Of a stretch of 12,502 bases of DNA, positions 1 through 6,244 are shown piece by piece. Location of the stretch: contig DCTE01000183.1 of NCBI GenBank assembly GCA_002329405.1, positions 1 to 12,502 of the forward strand, given 5' to 3'. The notes under the pieces were generated by a model. The model saw only the letters and a list, made by a program, of their open reading frames with translations. It was not told the origin of the DNA and did no database searches. This DNA comes from Ruminococcaceae bacterium UBA1448. GTDB lineage: Bacteria > Bacillota > Clostridia > Oscillospirales > Ruminococcaceae. Each line of letters starts with the position of its first letter. Within the stretch, counting starts at the first letter, position 1. The translations under genes were made by a program, and so were the position numbers.

Positions 1-1
1 C

Positions 2-190
2 AAGAACCCCTTCACCCTGACCTCTAAGGAAGGCGACGGCAGCTATCAGGATCTGCTTGCAAACGAGACCCGTTACAGCCGTCTGGCTAAGGCATTCCCT
101 GACCGTGCGAAAGAACTGTTCGCGAAGTCTGAGGATACCGCTAAGGCTCGTTACGAACACCTGCTCAAGCTGGTTGAACTGTACAAATAA
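2..190 (+). CDS. nifJ: Pyruvate:ferredoxin (flavodoxin) oxidoreductase, C-terminal end (5' partial)
   Basis: Only the last 62 residues and the TAA stop are in the window. The reading frame begins KNPFTLTSKEGDGSYQDLL and ends with a charged helical tail, RYEHLLKLVELYK. The KNPF-x-L-xSKE segment followed by a region of the type R-Y-x-x-L-A-K-x-F-P is characteristic of the extreme C-terminus of the single-chain (about 1,170-residue) PFOR of anaerobic bacteria. The enzyme oxidises pyruvate with CoA to acetyl-CoA and CO2 and reduces ferredoxin or flavodoxin in the cytoplasm. The thiamine-diphosphate and Fe-S domains lie outside the window, so the call rests on the tail alone. A strong hairpin follows 42 nt after the stop, so this is the end of its transcript. 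Confidence 0.85.
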   Translation, partial: KNPFTLTSKEGDGSYQDLLANETRYSRLAKAFPDRAKELFAKSEDTAKARYEHLLKLVELYK

Positions 191-231
191 TTTGTATTGG
201 TTCAGTTTGCGCTGAATAGCAACTGATTAGG

Positions 232-266
232 CCCTCTCTCTGTACAACTACAGAGAGAGGGTCTTT
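232..266 (+). terminator. Rho-independent terminator of the PFOR gene
   Basis: A perfect 13-bp inverted repeat (arms 232-244 and 249-261) closes a CAAC loop and is followed by TCTTT. It lies 42 nt after the PFOR stop. The T-tract is short but the stem is very strong. Confidence 0.85.
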
Positions 267-271
267 GTGGT

Positions 272-314
272 GAAATAAGAAAACTGCCGCCGGGATATTA
301 GCCCGATGGCAGTT
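272..314 (-). terminator. Rho-independent terminator of the lipoprotein/S-component operon
   Basis: Read on the minus strand, AACTGCC at 314-308 pairs with GGCAGTT at 288-282. The stem extends inward through a G:T wobble and a CGGG/CCCG block with one mismatch. It is followed by TTTTCTTATTT and sits 15 nt past the stop of the membrane protein gene. Its neighbour at 232-266 terminates transcription from the opposite direction. Confidence 0.85.
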
Positions 315-328
315 ATTACTTTTGGCGG

Positions 329-898
329 TCATAATCTTCCGCTCGCTTTTTCGATTCTGTTTAACAAAGCAGACAATGGGACAATCAGCGTACCTGCTGC
401 CAGGTTTCCGAGTGCGTGAACCGCGTCCCAGGGCAGACCGGCAGCAATCCAGGCAATCGTTCCTTTCAGCGACAATCCGAACATAATTGCCTGTGCCGGA
501 GCGTAGAGGGTACCGAATGCCAGCCCGTGCAGCCCACAAACCAACATATAAACCGGAACGGCAATTTTTTTTGGCATCTGCTGCGGAAGCAGCATTGTCA
601 CACCCCACAAAACCGTCCAGATGTAGAGATAGGGGATCCACCAGGCAGAAAAACCTGCAAACAAGCCGTTTAACAGGATATAAGTATAAATCGGATACAG
701 CGCTTTTTTCCGATAGACGATCGTATAGGTCATCGTCAGCATCCCCAGAAGGTGGATGTTAGGTGCCCACTCCATCAGAATTTTGGAGCAGTACATCAGC
801 GCTCCCAACATCGCAAAGACCGCCATCTCCCGCAGCGAAAGCCGGAGCTTCCGCCCGGCGGAGGACGGCGGGGTGCTGTCAGAAAACTTATGCTTCAA
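329..898 (-). CDS. ECF-transporter S-component-like membrane protein, probable cobalamin/corrinoid uptake
   Basis: A small, very hydrophobic protein with about five or six membrane segments, including a striking aromatic stretch (AWWIPYLYIWTVLW). It has late GLPWDAVHALGN and early FAMLGALMYCSKILME motifs of the kind seen in clostridial S components, the substrate-binding subunits of energy-coupling-factor importers. It follows the DUF4430 lipoprotein in the same riboswitch-controlled transcript, which points to cobalamin or a corrinoid precursor as substrate; that is inference from context. No ECF ATPases or T component are nearby, as expected for S components sharing a common module. The start is uncertain. 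No ATG lies near the expected N-terminus, so I chose TTG at 898 (189 aa), which overlaps the lipoprotein stop by 11 nt and implies translational coupling. The ATG at 826 (165 aa) would cut into the conserved N-terminal region; the ATG at 994 would lie deep inside the upstream gene. Confidence 0.72.
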   Translation of the reverse strand: MKHKFSDSTPPSSAGRKLRLSLREMAVFAMLGALMYCSKILMEWAPNIHLLGMLTMTYTIVYRKKALYPIYTYILLNGLFAGFSAWWIPYLYIWTVLWGVTMLLPQQMPKKIAVPVYMLVCGLHGLAFGTLYAPAQAIMFGLSLKGTIAWIAAGLPWDAVHALGNLAAGTLIVPLSALLNRIEKASGRL

Positions 899-1454
899 TT
901 TTGAAAGAGTAGCAACTGCCGGGAACAATATCGGTAGAATCAACGCCGGTGGAAGCGTATTTACCATCAACATAGAATGCCCAGTATTTGCCATCGGTGT
1001 CGTAATCAGCGGTTACACCGTTTACGGTTTTGACGTACAGCCCATACTCACTTTCATCGCCTTCGATCAGGCCGAGGTCAAGAAGAGCAGCGCCGACTGT
1101 CGTTTCGTCGGTCATGACATGGAACAGGGTGGTGGAACCGTCTTCCAGAACGACTTCAAATGCGAACTCAGTTTCGCCTTCGCCGATAGTCGTACCCTCG
1201 GTATAGGCGGAAGCGTTTTCACCACTCTCTGCTTCAGAGGAAGATTCAGACGAAATCTCAGAAGAGGACTCTTCCGAAACTTCAGAGGATTCCTCAGAGG
1301 AAGATTCTTCTGAAGAGATGCTCTCGGTTACAGCCGAGGAGGACGAAGATGAGGTGTTGTTATCGTTGTTGCTGCATCCGGTAAAGGAGACAGCGACTGC
1401 CGCAGACAGCGCGAAAGCAAGAATGACATTGAGCAATTTGTTCTTTTTCAGCAT
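888..1454 (-). CDS. DUF4430 (transcobalamin C-terminal-like) lipoprotein
   Basis: A 188-residue exported lipoprotein. It has a basic N-terminus (MLKKNK), a hydrophobic stretch and a lipobox ending SFTGC with the lipidated Cys at residue 27. Residues about 33-80 are a Ser/Glu low-complexity linker. The C-terminal 100 residues carry the DUF4430 signature: TTVGAALLDLGLIEGDES, YGLYVKTVNGV and KYWAFYVDGKYASTGVDS. DUF4430 is related to the C-terminal domain of vertebrate transcobalamin/intrinsic factor, so a surface corrinoid-binding role is plausible. The cobalamin riboswitch in its leader and the downstream S-component-like gene support this. The ATG at 1454 is chosen because AAAGGAG sits about 8 nt upstream; a longer in-frame ATG at 1538 lies inside the riboswitch region. 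The actual ligand is inferred. Confidence 0.85.
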   Translation of the reverse strand: MLKKNKLLNVILAFALSAAVAVSFTGCSNNDNNTSSSSSSAVTESISSEESSSEESSEVSEESSSEISSESSSEAESGENASAYTEGTTIGEGETEFAFEVVLEDGSTTLFHVMTDETTVGAALLDLGLIEGDESEYGLYVKTVNGVTADYDTDGKYWAFYVDGKYASTGVDSTDIVPGSCYSFKIEA

Positions 1455-1500
1455 GAAAAAGCACTCCTTTAATAAAAAATATCCGATGAGAGGGAAATCT

Positions 1501-1518
1501 GTCAGAACATAATCTGAC
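1501..1518 (-). promoter_or_regulatory. Hairpin between the riboswitch aptamer and the lipoprotein start
   Basis: A perfect 6-bp inverted repeat (GTCAGA/TCTGAC) encloses a 6-nt loop, just 3' of the B12 box and about 47 nt before the start codon. Its place fits the expression platform or a P13-type hairpin of class-I cobalamin riboswitches. No T-tract follows directly, so control is more likely at translation than by termination. Confidence 0.45.
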
Positions 1519-1539
1519 GCCGGAGATCGCGGCTTCATT

Positions 1540-1715
1540 TCCTGTCAGGCAAGTCTTCCGGCTGACAGCCCCCAGTTTCCGAACCTTCTCACAGAAAATC
1601 ATCTGCAATGGAATAAACGGCCAGCTCTGCGGGAATGGCCGTTCGGAAAGGGTATTGCTGCATACGGCAGCGGTCCTGCGCAGGCCTTTCACCTGCTTCC
1701 TTGTCCTGAATCAAT
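1540..1715 (-). ncRNA. Cobalamin (B12, AdoCbl-class) riboswitch
   Basis: Read on the minus strand, the leader holds the conserved landmarks in order. The core near 1700-1660 is GGAAGCAGGTGAAAGGCC followed by GCAGGACCGCTGCCGTA. A variable hairpin region follows, then TGTGAGAAGG, and then the B12 box GCCGGAAGACTTGCCTG (about 1563-1547). The closing helix is visible: TCAGG-A-CAAG (1709-1700) pairs with CTTGCCTGA (1553-1545) with one bulged A. It lies between a consensus promoter and the DUF4430 lipoprotein gene. By the known behaviour of the class, cobalamin binding should lower expression of the uptake genes. Boundaries are approximate. Confidence 0.88.
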
Positions 1716-1726
1716 CGGCAAGCATC

Positions 1727-1755
1727 ATTATAGCACGGGGAGAATTGGATGTCAA
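1727..1755 (-). promoter_or_regulatory. Sigma-A promoter of the riboswitch-lipoprotein operon
   Basis: A perfect TTGACA (-35, 1755-1750) and a perfect TATAAT (-10, 1732-1727) are separated by exactly 17 nt. The predicted start near 1720 is about 10 nt before the riboswitch closing helix. A promoter this strong fits a transcript limited mainly by the riboswitch. Confidence 0.9.
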
Positions 1756-1784
1756 ATTTTCCCTCCAAACATTGTAATAAACGA

Positions 1785-1820
1785 CAAAAAATCCGCAGAC
1801 CTGTATGTTGGCCTGCGGAT
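1785..1820 (-). terminator. Rho-independent terminator of the GH39 gene
   Basis: On the minus strand, ATCCGCAG (1820-1813) pairs with CTGCGGAT (1798-1791), with further pairing inside. A run of six T residues follows. It lies 11 nt after the GH39 stop and isolates that gene from the B12 operon promoter downstream. Confidence 0.88.
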
Positions 1821-1830
1821 AAAAGGATGC

Positions 1831-3339
1831 TTAACGGTAACAAACTTCAAAGATTGTGACACTTTCCGGCTGAGCGGTAAATTCAAGCAGCGGTGTATCA
1901 GCTGTCGTTTCCACCGTCTGATAAACCAGACTGGATGCCTGACGGATGGTATCCAGCTGAGCTTTTGTCGGATATTTCGGGCTGCCCATCGCTTCCCATG
2001 CCGCTTTTGGATTGCAGTTTTCTTCATCAATCACTGCTTTGCGGATGGAAGAGATTTTGCCAGACAGGGTCAGCTGAATCTCTTCCGGTTGAACAGTCCG
2101 GCGTTCAATATCATGGTTGTAGACAATAATTGTCGCTTTCTTGCCGTCTGTAAGCGCCAATACTTCAGCATTAGGATGGCTGCCCTCAACATCCAGTCGC
2201 TGGTCACCTGCTTCATGCAGCGTCTGGAAGACACGGTAGACAGGCTTGGGAATGCCATGGTTGTTCTGGATGCCGAACTCGTTTTTAAACGGTGTACCTT
2301 TCAGACCCATTTCCTCAAAAATGTCCGATACCGTCCAGAAGGAGTATCCCTCTACCAGCCCTTCATTGTACGCAATGGTCTGTGCGACAAAAGCTGCCTG
2401 GTAACAGGTATCAAATTCTTTGGAGCCATTCCATTCGGTGTAATAAAGAGGATAATCTCCCGCTTCCTGTTTGGCCTTGCTGGTCATCTGGAACAGGATA
2501 TCACGGGGATTGTTGTTTTCATGGTTGAAGAATTTACTGATAACTTTTTCCATTTCTTCCTTGGGCATTTTGGAAAGTTCTTCCATTGACGGCATCTGGA
2601 AAGCGGAAGCGGTGCCATCATTCATGCCAAAAGTGGAGAGGGGATCGTCGCTGGGATAGTGATGGGTTGAAATAAAGTCCAGCGGTACATGATTCTGTTC
2701 ACAGAAGGAACGGAAAGGCGGAATCCAGGCGTTAACAGAGGTGGCAGGTCCGCCAACACGGAAACAGGAATCGACTGATTTGAGTGCAAGTGCGGTTGTC
2801 TGATACAATTTAAAGTATTCGTCCCTCGTACCGGCAAAGAAAAAGTGCAGATTTGGCTCATTCCATACCTCAAAGAACCATTGTGAAACTTCTTCACGTC
2901 CATATCTGTCAAGCAGATGTTTGCCAAACTGACAGATAAAGTCGCTCCATTGGTCATAATCGGCAGGAGGGGTGACATTGCCCTTGTAATGGAAGCAGGT
3001 CTGGGTTCCGCTTGCAAACGCTTCGGGCATGAATCCCAATTCAACAAACGGTTTCATCCCTGTGTCCAACAAAAAGTCAAAGATGCTGTCGATGTTGAAA
3101 AAAGAAATCTCCAGTTCTCCCAATCCCATCCTGGGCTTGATGACTACGCTCATATCGTCGTCAAACAGTCCATGAAACCGCAGATATTGAAAGCCACAGT
3201 CTCGGTGAGCGTTGCGAATCTGCTGACGGACATCCTCCCGCAGGATGGTTGCTGCATGGCAGCTTCCGACACAGAGTTCCCAATAATGAGGGAACGGCCT
3301 TGTTGGTTTGTCCAGATGAATTTGATAGTTTACCGGCAT
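1831..3339 (-). CDS. xynB: GH39 beta-xylosidase (intracellular)
   Basis: A 502-residue glycoside hydrolase of the GH39 type, a retaining enzyme that removes xylose from the non-reducing end of xylo-oligosaccharides. The sequence begins MPVNYQIHLDKPTRPFPHYWELCVGSCHA. The acid/base Glu is E161 in FEVWNEPNLHFF and the nucleophile is E302 in YYTEWNGS, both in the family's expected contexts. A THHYP segment (225-229) and a C-terminal beta-rich part complete the usual length of about 500. There is no signal peptide, so it should act on imported oligosaccharides in the cytoplasm. The ATG has AAAGGAG 8-9 nt upstream. It has its own promoter and terminator, and lies next to xylulokinase and a LacI regulator that would handle the released xylose. 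Some GH39 enzymes act on other glycosides, so the substrate is a strong inference. Confidence 0.9.
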   Translation of the reverse strand: MPVNYQIHLDKPTRPFPHYWELCVGSCHAATILREDVRQQIRNAHRDCGFQYLRFHGLFDDDMSVVIKPRMGLGELEISFFNIDSIFDFLLDTGMKPFVELGFMPEAFASGTQTCFHYKGNVTPPADYDQWSDFICQFGKHLLDRYGREEVSQWFFEVWNEPNLHFFFAGTRDEYFKLYQTTALALKSVDSCFRVGGPATSVNAWIPPFRSFCEQNHVPLDFISTHHYPSDDPLSTFGMNDGTASAFQMPSMEELSKMPKEEMEKVISKFFNHENNNPRDILFQMTSKAKQEAGDYPLYYTEWNGSKEFDTCYQAAFVAQTIAYNEGLVEGYSFWTVSDIFEEMGLKGTPFKNEFGIQNNHGIPKPVYRVFQTLHEAGDQRLDVEGSHPNAEVLALTDGKKATIIVYNHDIERRTVQPEEIQLTLSGKISSIRKAVIDEENCNPKAAWEAMGSPKYPTKAQLDTIRQASSLVYQTVETTADTPLLEFTAQPESVTIFEVCYR

Positions 3340-3380
3340 AATAGATTAGCTCCTTTGTTGTATAAAACTCTTTATTAAAC

Positions 3381-3410
3381 ATTGTAACAAAAACATTGGC
3401 GGTAGCGCAA
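3381..3410 (-). promoter_or_regulatory. Probable promoter of the GH39 gene
   Basis: TTGCGC (3410-3405) and TACAAT (3386-3381) are separated by 18 nt, about 42 nt upstream of the ATG. The -10 is good and the -35 weak. A weak -35 would suit a promoter needing an activator or relief from repression. No clear operator palindrome was found. Confidence 0.55.
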
Positions 3411-3451
3411 GAAAAAATAAGAGAATTTTTATAACAAAAATGCGATATTAT

Positions 3452-3489
3452 CATATTAAAACTGCGCACCGGTGTATCCAGTGCGCAGT
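3452..3489 (-). terminator. Rho-independent terminator of the lacI-xylB operon
   Basis: A perfect 9-bp inverted repeat, ACTGCGCAC/GTGCGCAGT (3461-3469 and 3481-3489), has extra GG/CC pairing inside the loop. It is followed on the minus strand by TTTAATAT. It lies 22 nt after the xylulokinase stop. The T-tract is imperfect. Confidence 0.75.
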
Positions 3490-3511
3490 AAAGAGAGGAA
3501 ATCAGTCGATT

Positions 3512-5035
3512 TTATAAAGTTGCCAGTTTGGAATAGCTTTCTTTCAGTGCCGGATACAGCTCGGTATACAGCTTGTAGAAAGGGGCGTATTTTTCGCTGT
3601 TCTCAGCAATTGGGGCCTGGATTTTATCAGCCTTGATAATAGCACGGCATGCTTCGGGAACAGAAGCGTATTCACCAGTGCCGACCATGGCCAGAATCGC
3701 AACGCCCAGTGCCGGTCCTTCCCGATTGGCAGCCGTCTTGACCTCACAGCCATACAGGTCGGCCAGCATCTGACGCCAGATTTTGGAGGTTCCGCCGCCG
3801 CCGCAAGCCATCATATCGTTGACTGGAACGCCCATGCCGCCGATAATATTCTTGCAGTCGTTCAGTGAATAGGCGACCCCTTCCAGGACTGCCCGCAGCA
3901 TATCCCGTTTGGTGTGGATGGCCGACAGGCCGAAAAATACACCGCGGCAATCGGGGTCAAGATGCGGCGTCCGTTCGCCCATCAGATAAGGCAGATAAAT
4001 CAGCCGGTTGGAGCCGACCGGGACCTGTTCAGCCTGCTGGTCCATCAGGAAATAAGGGTCAACTCCCATCAAAGCAGCGGTTTCCTTTTCTGCCTGGCAG
4101 AAGTTATCGCGGAACCATTTCAGTGACAGACCGGCCCCCTGGGTGACACCCATGATGTGCCATTGTCCGGGAACTGCACAGCAGAAGGTATGAACCCGGC
4201 CTTTGGGGTCGATCGAAACAGTCGAAGAATGGGCAAAAACAACACCGGAAGTGCCGATGGTTGTAAATGCCTTGCCATCTTCGACAACACCGGTTCCAAC
4301 CGCGGCAGCTGCATTATCGCCAGCACCGCCGACAACCGGTGTACCGGCAGCCAGCCCGGTCAGCGCGGATGCTTCTTCGGTGACATAACCGGTTATATCC
4401 GGGGATTCGTATACCTTGCCCAGCAGGTTCTTGTCGATATCCAGCTTTTCAAGAACTTCATCCGACCAGCAGCGGTGCGGAATATCCAGCAGCTGCATGC
4501 CCGATGCGTCCGAAACTTCGGTCGCAAATTCGCCGGTCAGTTTATAGCGGACATAGTCTTTCGGGAGCAGGATTTTTGCACAGCGTGCGTAGTTTTCTGG
4601 TTCGTTGTTGCGTACCCAGAGGATTTTGGAAGCGGTGAAGCCGGTGAGTGCAGGGTTGGCGGTAATTTCGATCAGCCGTTTTGCGCCAACTTTTTCGGTA
4701 ATTTCTACACACTCCTTCGCAGTCCGCTGGTCGCACCAGATGATTGAGCGGCGGATGACCTTCCCATCTTTGTCCAGCATGACCAGCCCGTGCATCTGAC
4801 CGGAGATACCGATGCCCTTGACGTCTGCCGGAGCAACGCCGCTTTTCTCAAGTACCATCTTGATCGTCCCAGCAGCGGCATTCCACCAGTCATTCGGGTC
4901 CTGTTCAGCATAGCCGTTCTGTGGCTGGTAAAGGGGGTACTCAATGGTTGCAGAGGCGAGCGCATTTCCTTCCCGGTCAAACAATACCGTTTTGGTGCCG
5001 GAAGTCCCCAGGTCAATTCCAATATAAACTTTCAT
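3512..5035 (-). CDS. xylB: Xylulokinase
   Basis: A 507-residue FGGY-family sugar kinase that phosphorylates D-xylulose to xylulose 5-phosphate for the pentose phosphate pathway. The N-terminal phosphate loop is IGIDLGTSGTKTVLFD, with catalytic-core Asp D8. The xylulokinase-typical GISGQMHGLVMLD follows at 76-88, with M81-H82, then IIWCDQRT (98-105). The catalytic base D240 lies in GGAGDNAAAAVGTG, then GTSGVVF, LMGERTPHLDP (351-361) and the ATP-site CGGGGTSKIWRQMLADLYG (411-429). The QMHG motif separates it from glycerol and gluconate kinases. The ATG at 5035 has AAAGGAG about 8 nt upstream; an in-frame upstream ATG at 5140 falls within the end of the regulator gene. It lies 22 nt downstream of the LacI-family gene and ends at its own terminator. 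No xylose isomerase is in the window. Confidence 0.94.
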   Translation of the reverse strand: MKVYIGIDLGTSGTKTVLFDREGNALASATIEYPLYQPQNGYAEQDPNDWWNAAAGTIKMVLEKSGVAPADVKGIGISGQMHGLVMLDKDGKVIRRSIIWCDQRTAKECVEITEKVGAKRLIEITANPALTGFTASKILWVRNNEPENYARCAKILLPKDYVRYKLTGEFATEVSDASGMQLLDIPHRCWSDEVLEKLDIDKNLLGKVYESPDITGYVTEEASALTGLAAGTPVVGGAGDNAAAAVGTGVVEDGKAFTTIGTSGVVFAHSSTVSIDPKGRVHTFCCAVPGQWHIMGVTQGAGLSLKWFRDNFCQAEKETAALMGVDPYFLMDQQAEQVPVGSNRLIYLPYLMGERTPHLDPDCRGVFFGLSAIHTKRDMLRAVLEGVAYSLNDCKNIIGGMGVPVNDMMACGGGGTSKIWRQMLADLYGCEVKTAANREGPALGVAILAMVGTGEYASVPEACRAIIKADKIQAPIAENSEKYAPFYKLYTELYPALKESYSKLATL

Positions 5036-5057
5036 GACAGCTGCTCCTTTCATGTCG

Positions 5058-6077
5058 TCAAAGATTTTCACGGATGCGGATAATGTTATCCATATAGCAG
5101 AATTCTTCTGCCGGAGGGGTGTTGTTGACAATTGAATCAAAGAGGATCTGCATCGCCCGGTATCCCTGCCGGAAAGGTTCCTGACAGACTGTCGCCTGAA
5201 TCAGCCCGCTGGCAACCAGCTTGCGGATCTCTTCGGTATCGTCACAGGAGATAGCGGTCAGCTCTTTCAGGCCGAGGTCGATTGCTGCCTGCATGCCGCC
5301 GACTGCACCGGCTGCCGCAAAATAAAGGGTATTGATTTCCGGGTGCGCCAGCAGCATCTCCCTGGTGACCTGATAGGCGATTTCTGTTTCATCCAGGCTT
5401 TCACAGATATCAACGACCTTTGAATCAGGCATTGTTTTGAGCACATCCGAAAAGCCTTTCATCCGGTGGTTGTGTCCCAGCATACGGACTGAGCCGGTGA
5501 CAATGCCGGCCCGTACGCCCTGCGGCCGGATCAGCCGCAGCATGCCGCCTGCCGTCACGCCTGACTGGTGATAGTTACAGCCGACATAGCACAGCCGTTT
5601 GGTGTTTTCAATATCAGAGTTGACCGTCAGAATGCGGACCCCCTGATCAATCAATTCATTGATCTTCTGTTCAATTTCCGGTAGGTTGATCGGGCTGATT
5701 GCAATACCGGATACCCCCGCAATCCGCATCTGTTCCAGCTGTTCCAGCTGCTGGGTTACATCATACCGACGGCCGCCGGCGATTTGCAGGGTGATGCCAA
5801 AATCGGCGTACTCTTCGATTGCAGTCTGTGCTCCATGCATAACTTCGTCAAAGAATTCGTTTCCGTCGGCGTTTGCAATAATACCAAATGAAAGATTTTT
5901 CCGCTGGTAGGCCAGTGCCTTTCCGGCACGATTGGGGGTATAGCCCATCTCCCGCGCGATTTCCAGAATCTTTTTCTCAATCTCGGGACGGACATTGCCT
6001 CTGCCGTTGAGTGCCCGGTCTACCGTTCCACGGGATACCCCGGCAAGTTCGGCGATCTGTTTGACTGTTACGGACAT
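5058..6077 (-). CDS. LacI-family transcriptional regulator, probable pentose repressor
   Basis: A 339-residue regulator. The N-terminal LacI helix-turn-helix is clear: VTVKQIAELAGVSRGTVDRALNGRGNVRP, then the hinge region EMGYTPNRAGKALA. The rest, from about residue 60, is a periplasmic-binding-protein-like effector domain of the ribose-binding type, with segments such as GIIANADGNEFFDEVMHGAQ, GVSGIAISPIN and ILTVNSD, and a late AISCDDTEEIRKLVASG. It is the first gene of a two-gene operon with xylulokinase, so it most likely senses xylose, xylulose or a related sugar and controls this operon, possibly the GH39 gene too; this is inferred from position. The start at 6077 is preceded by AAAGGCGG; the longer ATG at 6167 overlaps the promoter. 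A palindromic candidate operator lies just after its promoter. Confidence 0.88.
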   Translation of the reverse strand: MSVTVKQIAELAGVSRGTVDRALNGRGNVRPEIEKKILEIAREMGYTPNRAGKALAYQRKNLSFGIIANADGNEFFDEVMHGAQTAIEEYADFGITLQIAGGRRYDVTQQLEQLEQMRIAGVSGIAISPINLPEIEQKINELIDQGVRILTVNSDIENTKRLCYVGCNYHQSGVTAGGMLRLIRPQGVRAGIVTGSVRMLGHNHRMKGFSDVLKTMPDSKVVDICESLDETEIAYQVTREMLLAHPEINTLYFAAAGAVGGMQAAIDLGLKELTAISCDDTEEIRKLVASGLIQATVCQEPFRQGYRAMQILFDSIVNNTPPAEEFCYMDNIIRIRENL

Positions 6078-6115
6078 ATGGATACCGCCTTCTTTCTTGC
6101 AGATAATCTGCTTGT

Positions 6116-6127
6116 GTGCGCGTGCAC
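6116..6127 (-). promoter_or_regulatory. Candidate LacI-type operator in the lacI-xylB leader
   Basis: GTGC-N4-GCAC with a GC-rich centre (GTGCGCGTGCAC on the plus strand) lies at about +5 to +16 from the predicted start. That is a typical place for repression by a LacI-family protein. The arms are short and no second copy was found at the GH39 promoter, so this is tentative. Confidence 0.35.
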
Positions 6128-6138
6128 TGTCTACTTTT

Positions 6139-6167
6139 ATACTAACACGTTTTGTCCGTTGCGTCAA
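6139..6167 (-). promoter_or_regulatory. Sigma-A promoter of lacI-xylB
   Basis: TTGACG (6167-6162) and TAGTAT (6144-6139) are spaced by 17 nt, about 55 nt before the regulator's start codon. Confidence 0.75.
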
Positions 6168-6187
6168 GGGAAAAAGTCAAATCTGCT

Positions 6188-6230
6188 TAAACAGAAAGGC
6201 AGAGGATTTCCAACGGGAAGTCCTCTGCCT
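6188..6230 (-). terminator. Rho-independent terminator of fprA
   Basis: A 15-bp hairpin with one G:T wobble (arms 6197-6211 and 6216-6230, AGGCAGAGG outer part) closes a 4-nt loop. It is followed on the minus strand by TTTCTGTTT. It lies 14 nt past the fprA stop and upstream of the lacI promoter. Confidence 0.85.
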
Positions 6231-6244
6231 ATATGGTTATTTGA

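Noticed and set aside
756..1313. Plus-strand frame rich in Arg, Phe and Gly opposite the lipoprotein
   Set aside because: Its odd composition is the mirror of the Ser/Glu codon repeats in the DUF4430 gene; no start signals.
1360..1843. Minus-strand frames across the riboswitch
   Set aside because: They overlap the riboswitch and terminator and have no ribosome site; the structured RNA explains the region better.
3387..3410. Catabolite-response (cre) site near the GH39 promoter
   Set aside because: The sequence around TTGGCGGTAGCGCAA matches only in its outer bases and does not fit the cre consensus.
4157..4747. 196-codon plus-strand frame over xylulokinase
   Set aside because: A shadow of the strongly supported xylB gene, without homology or initiation signals.
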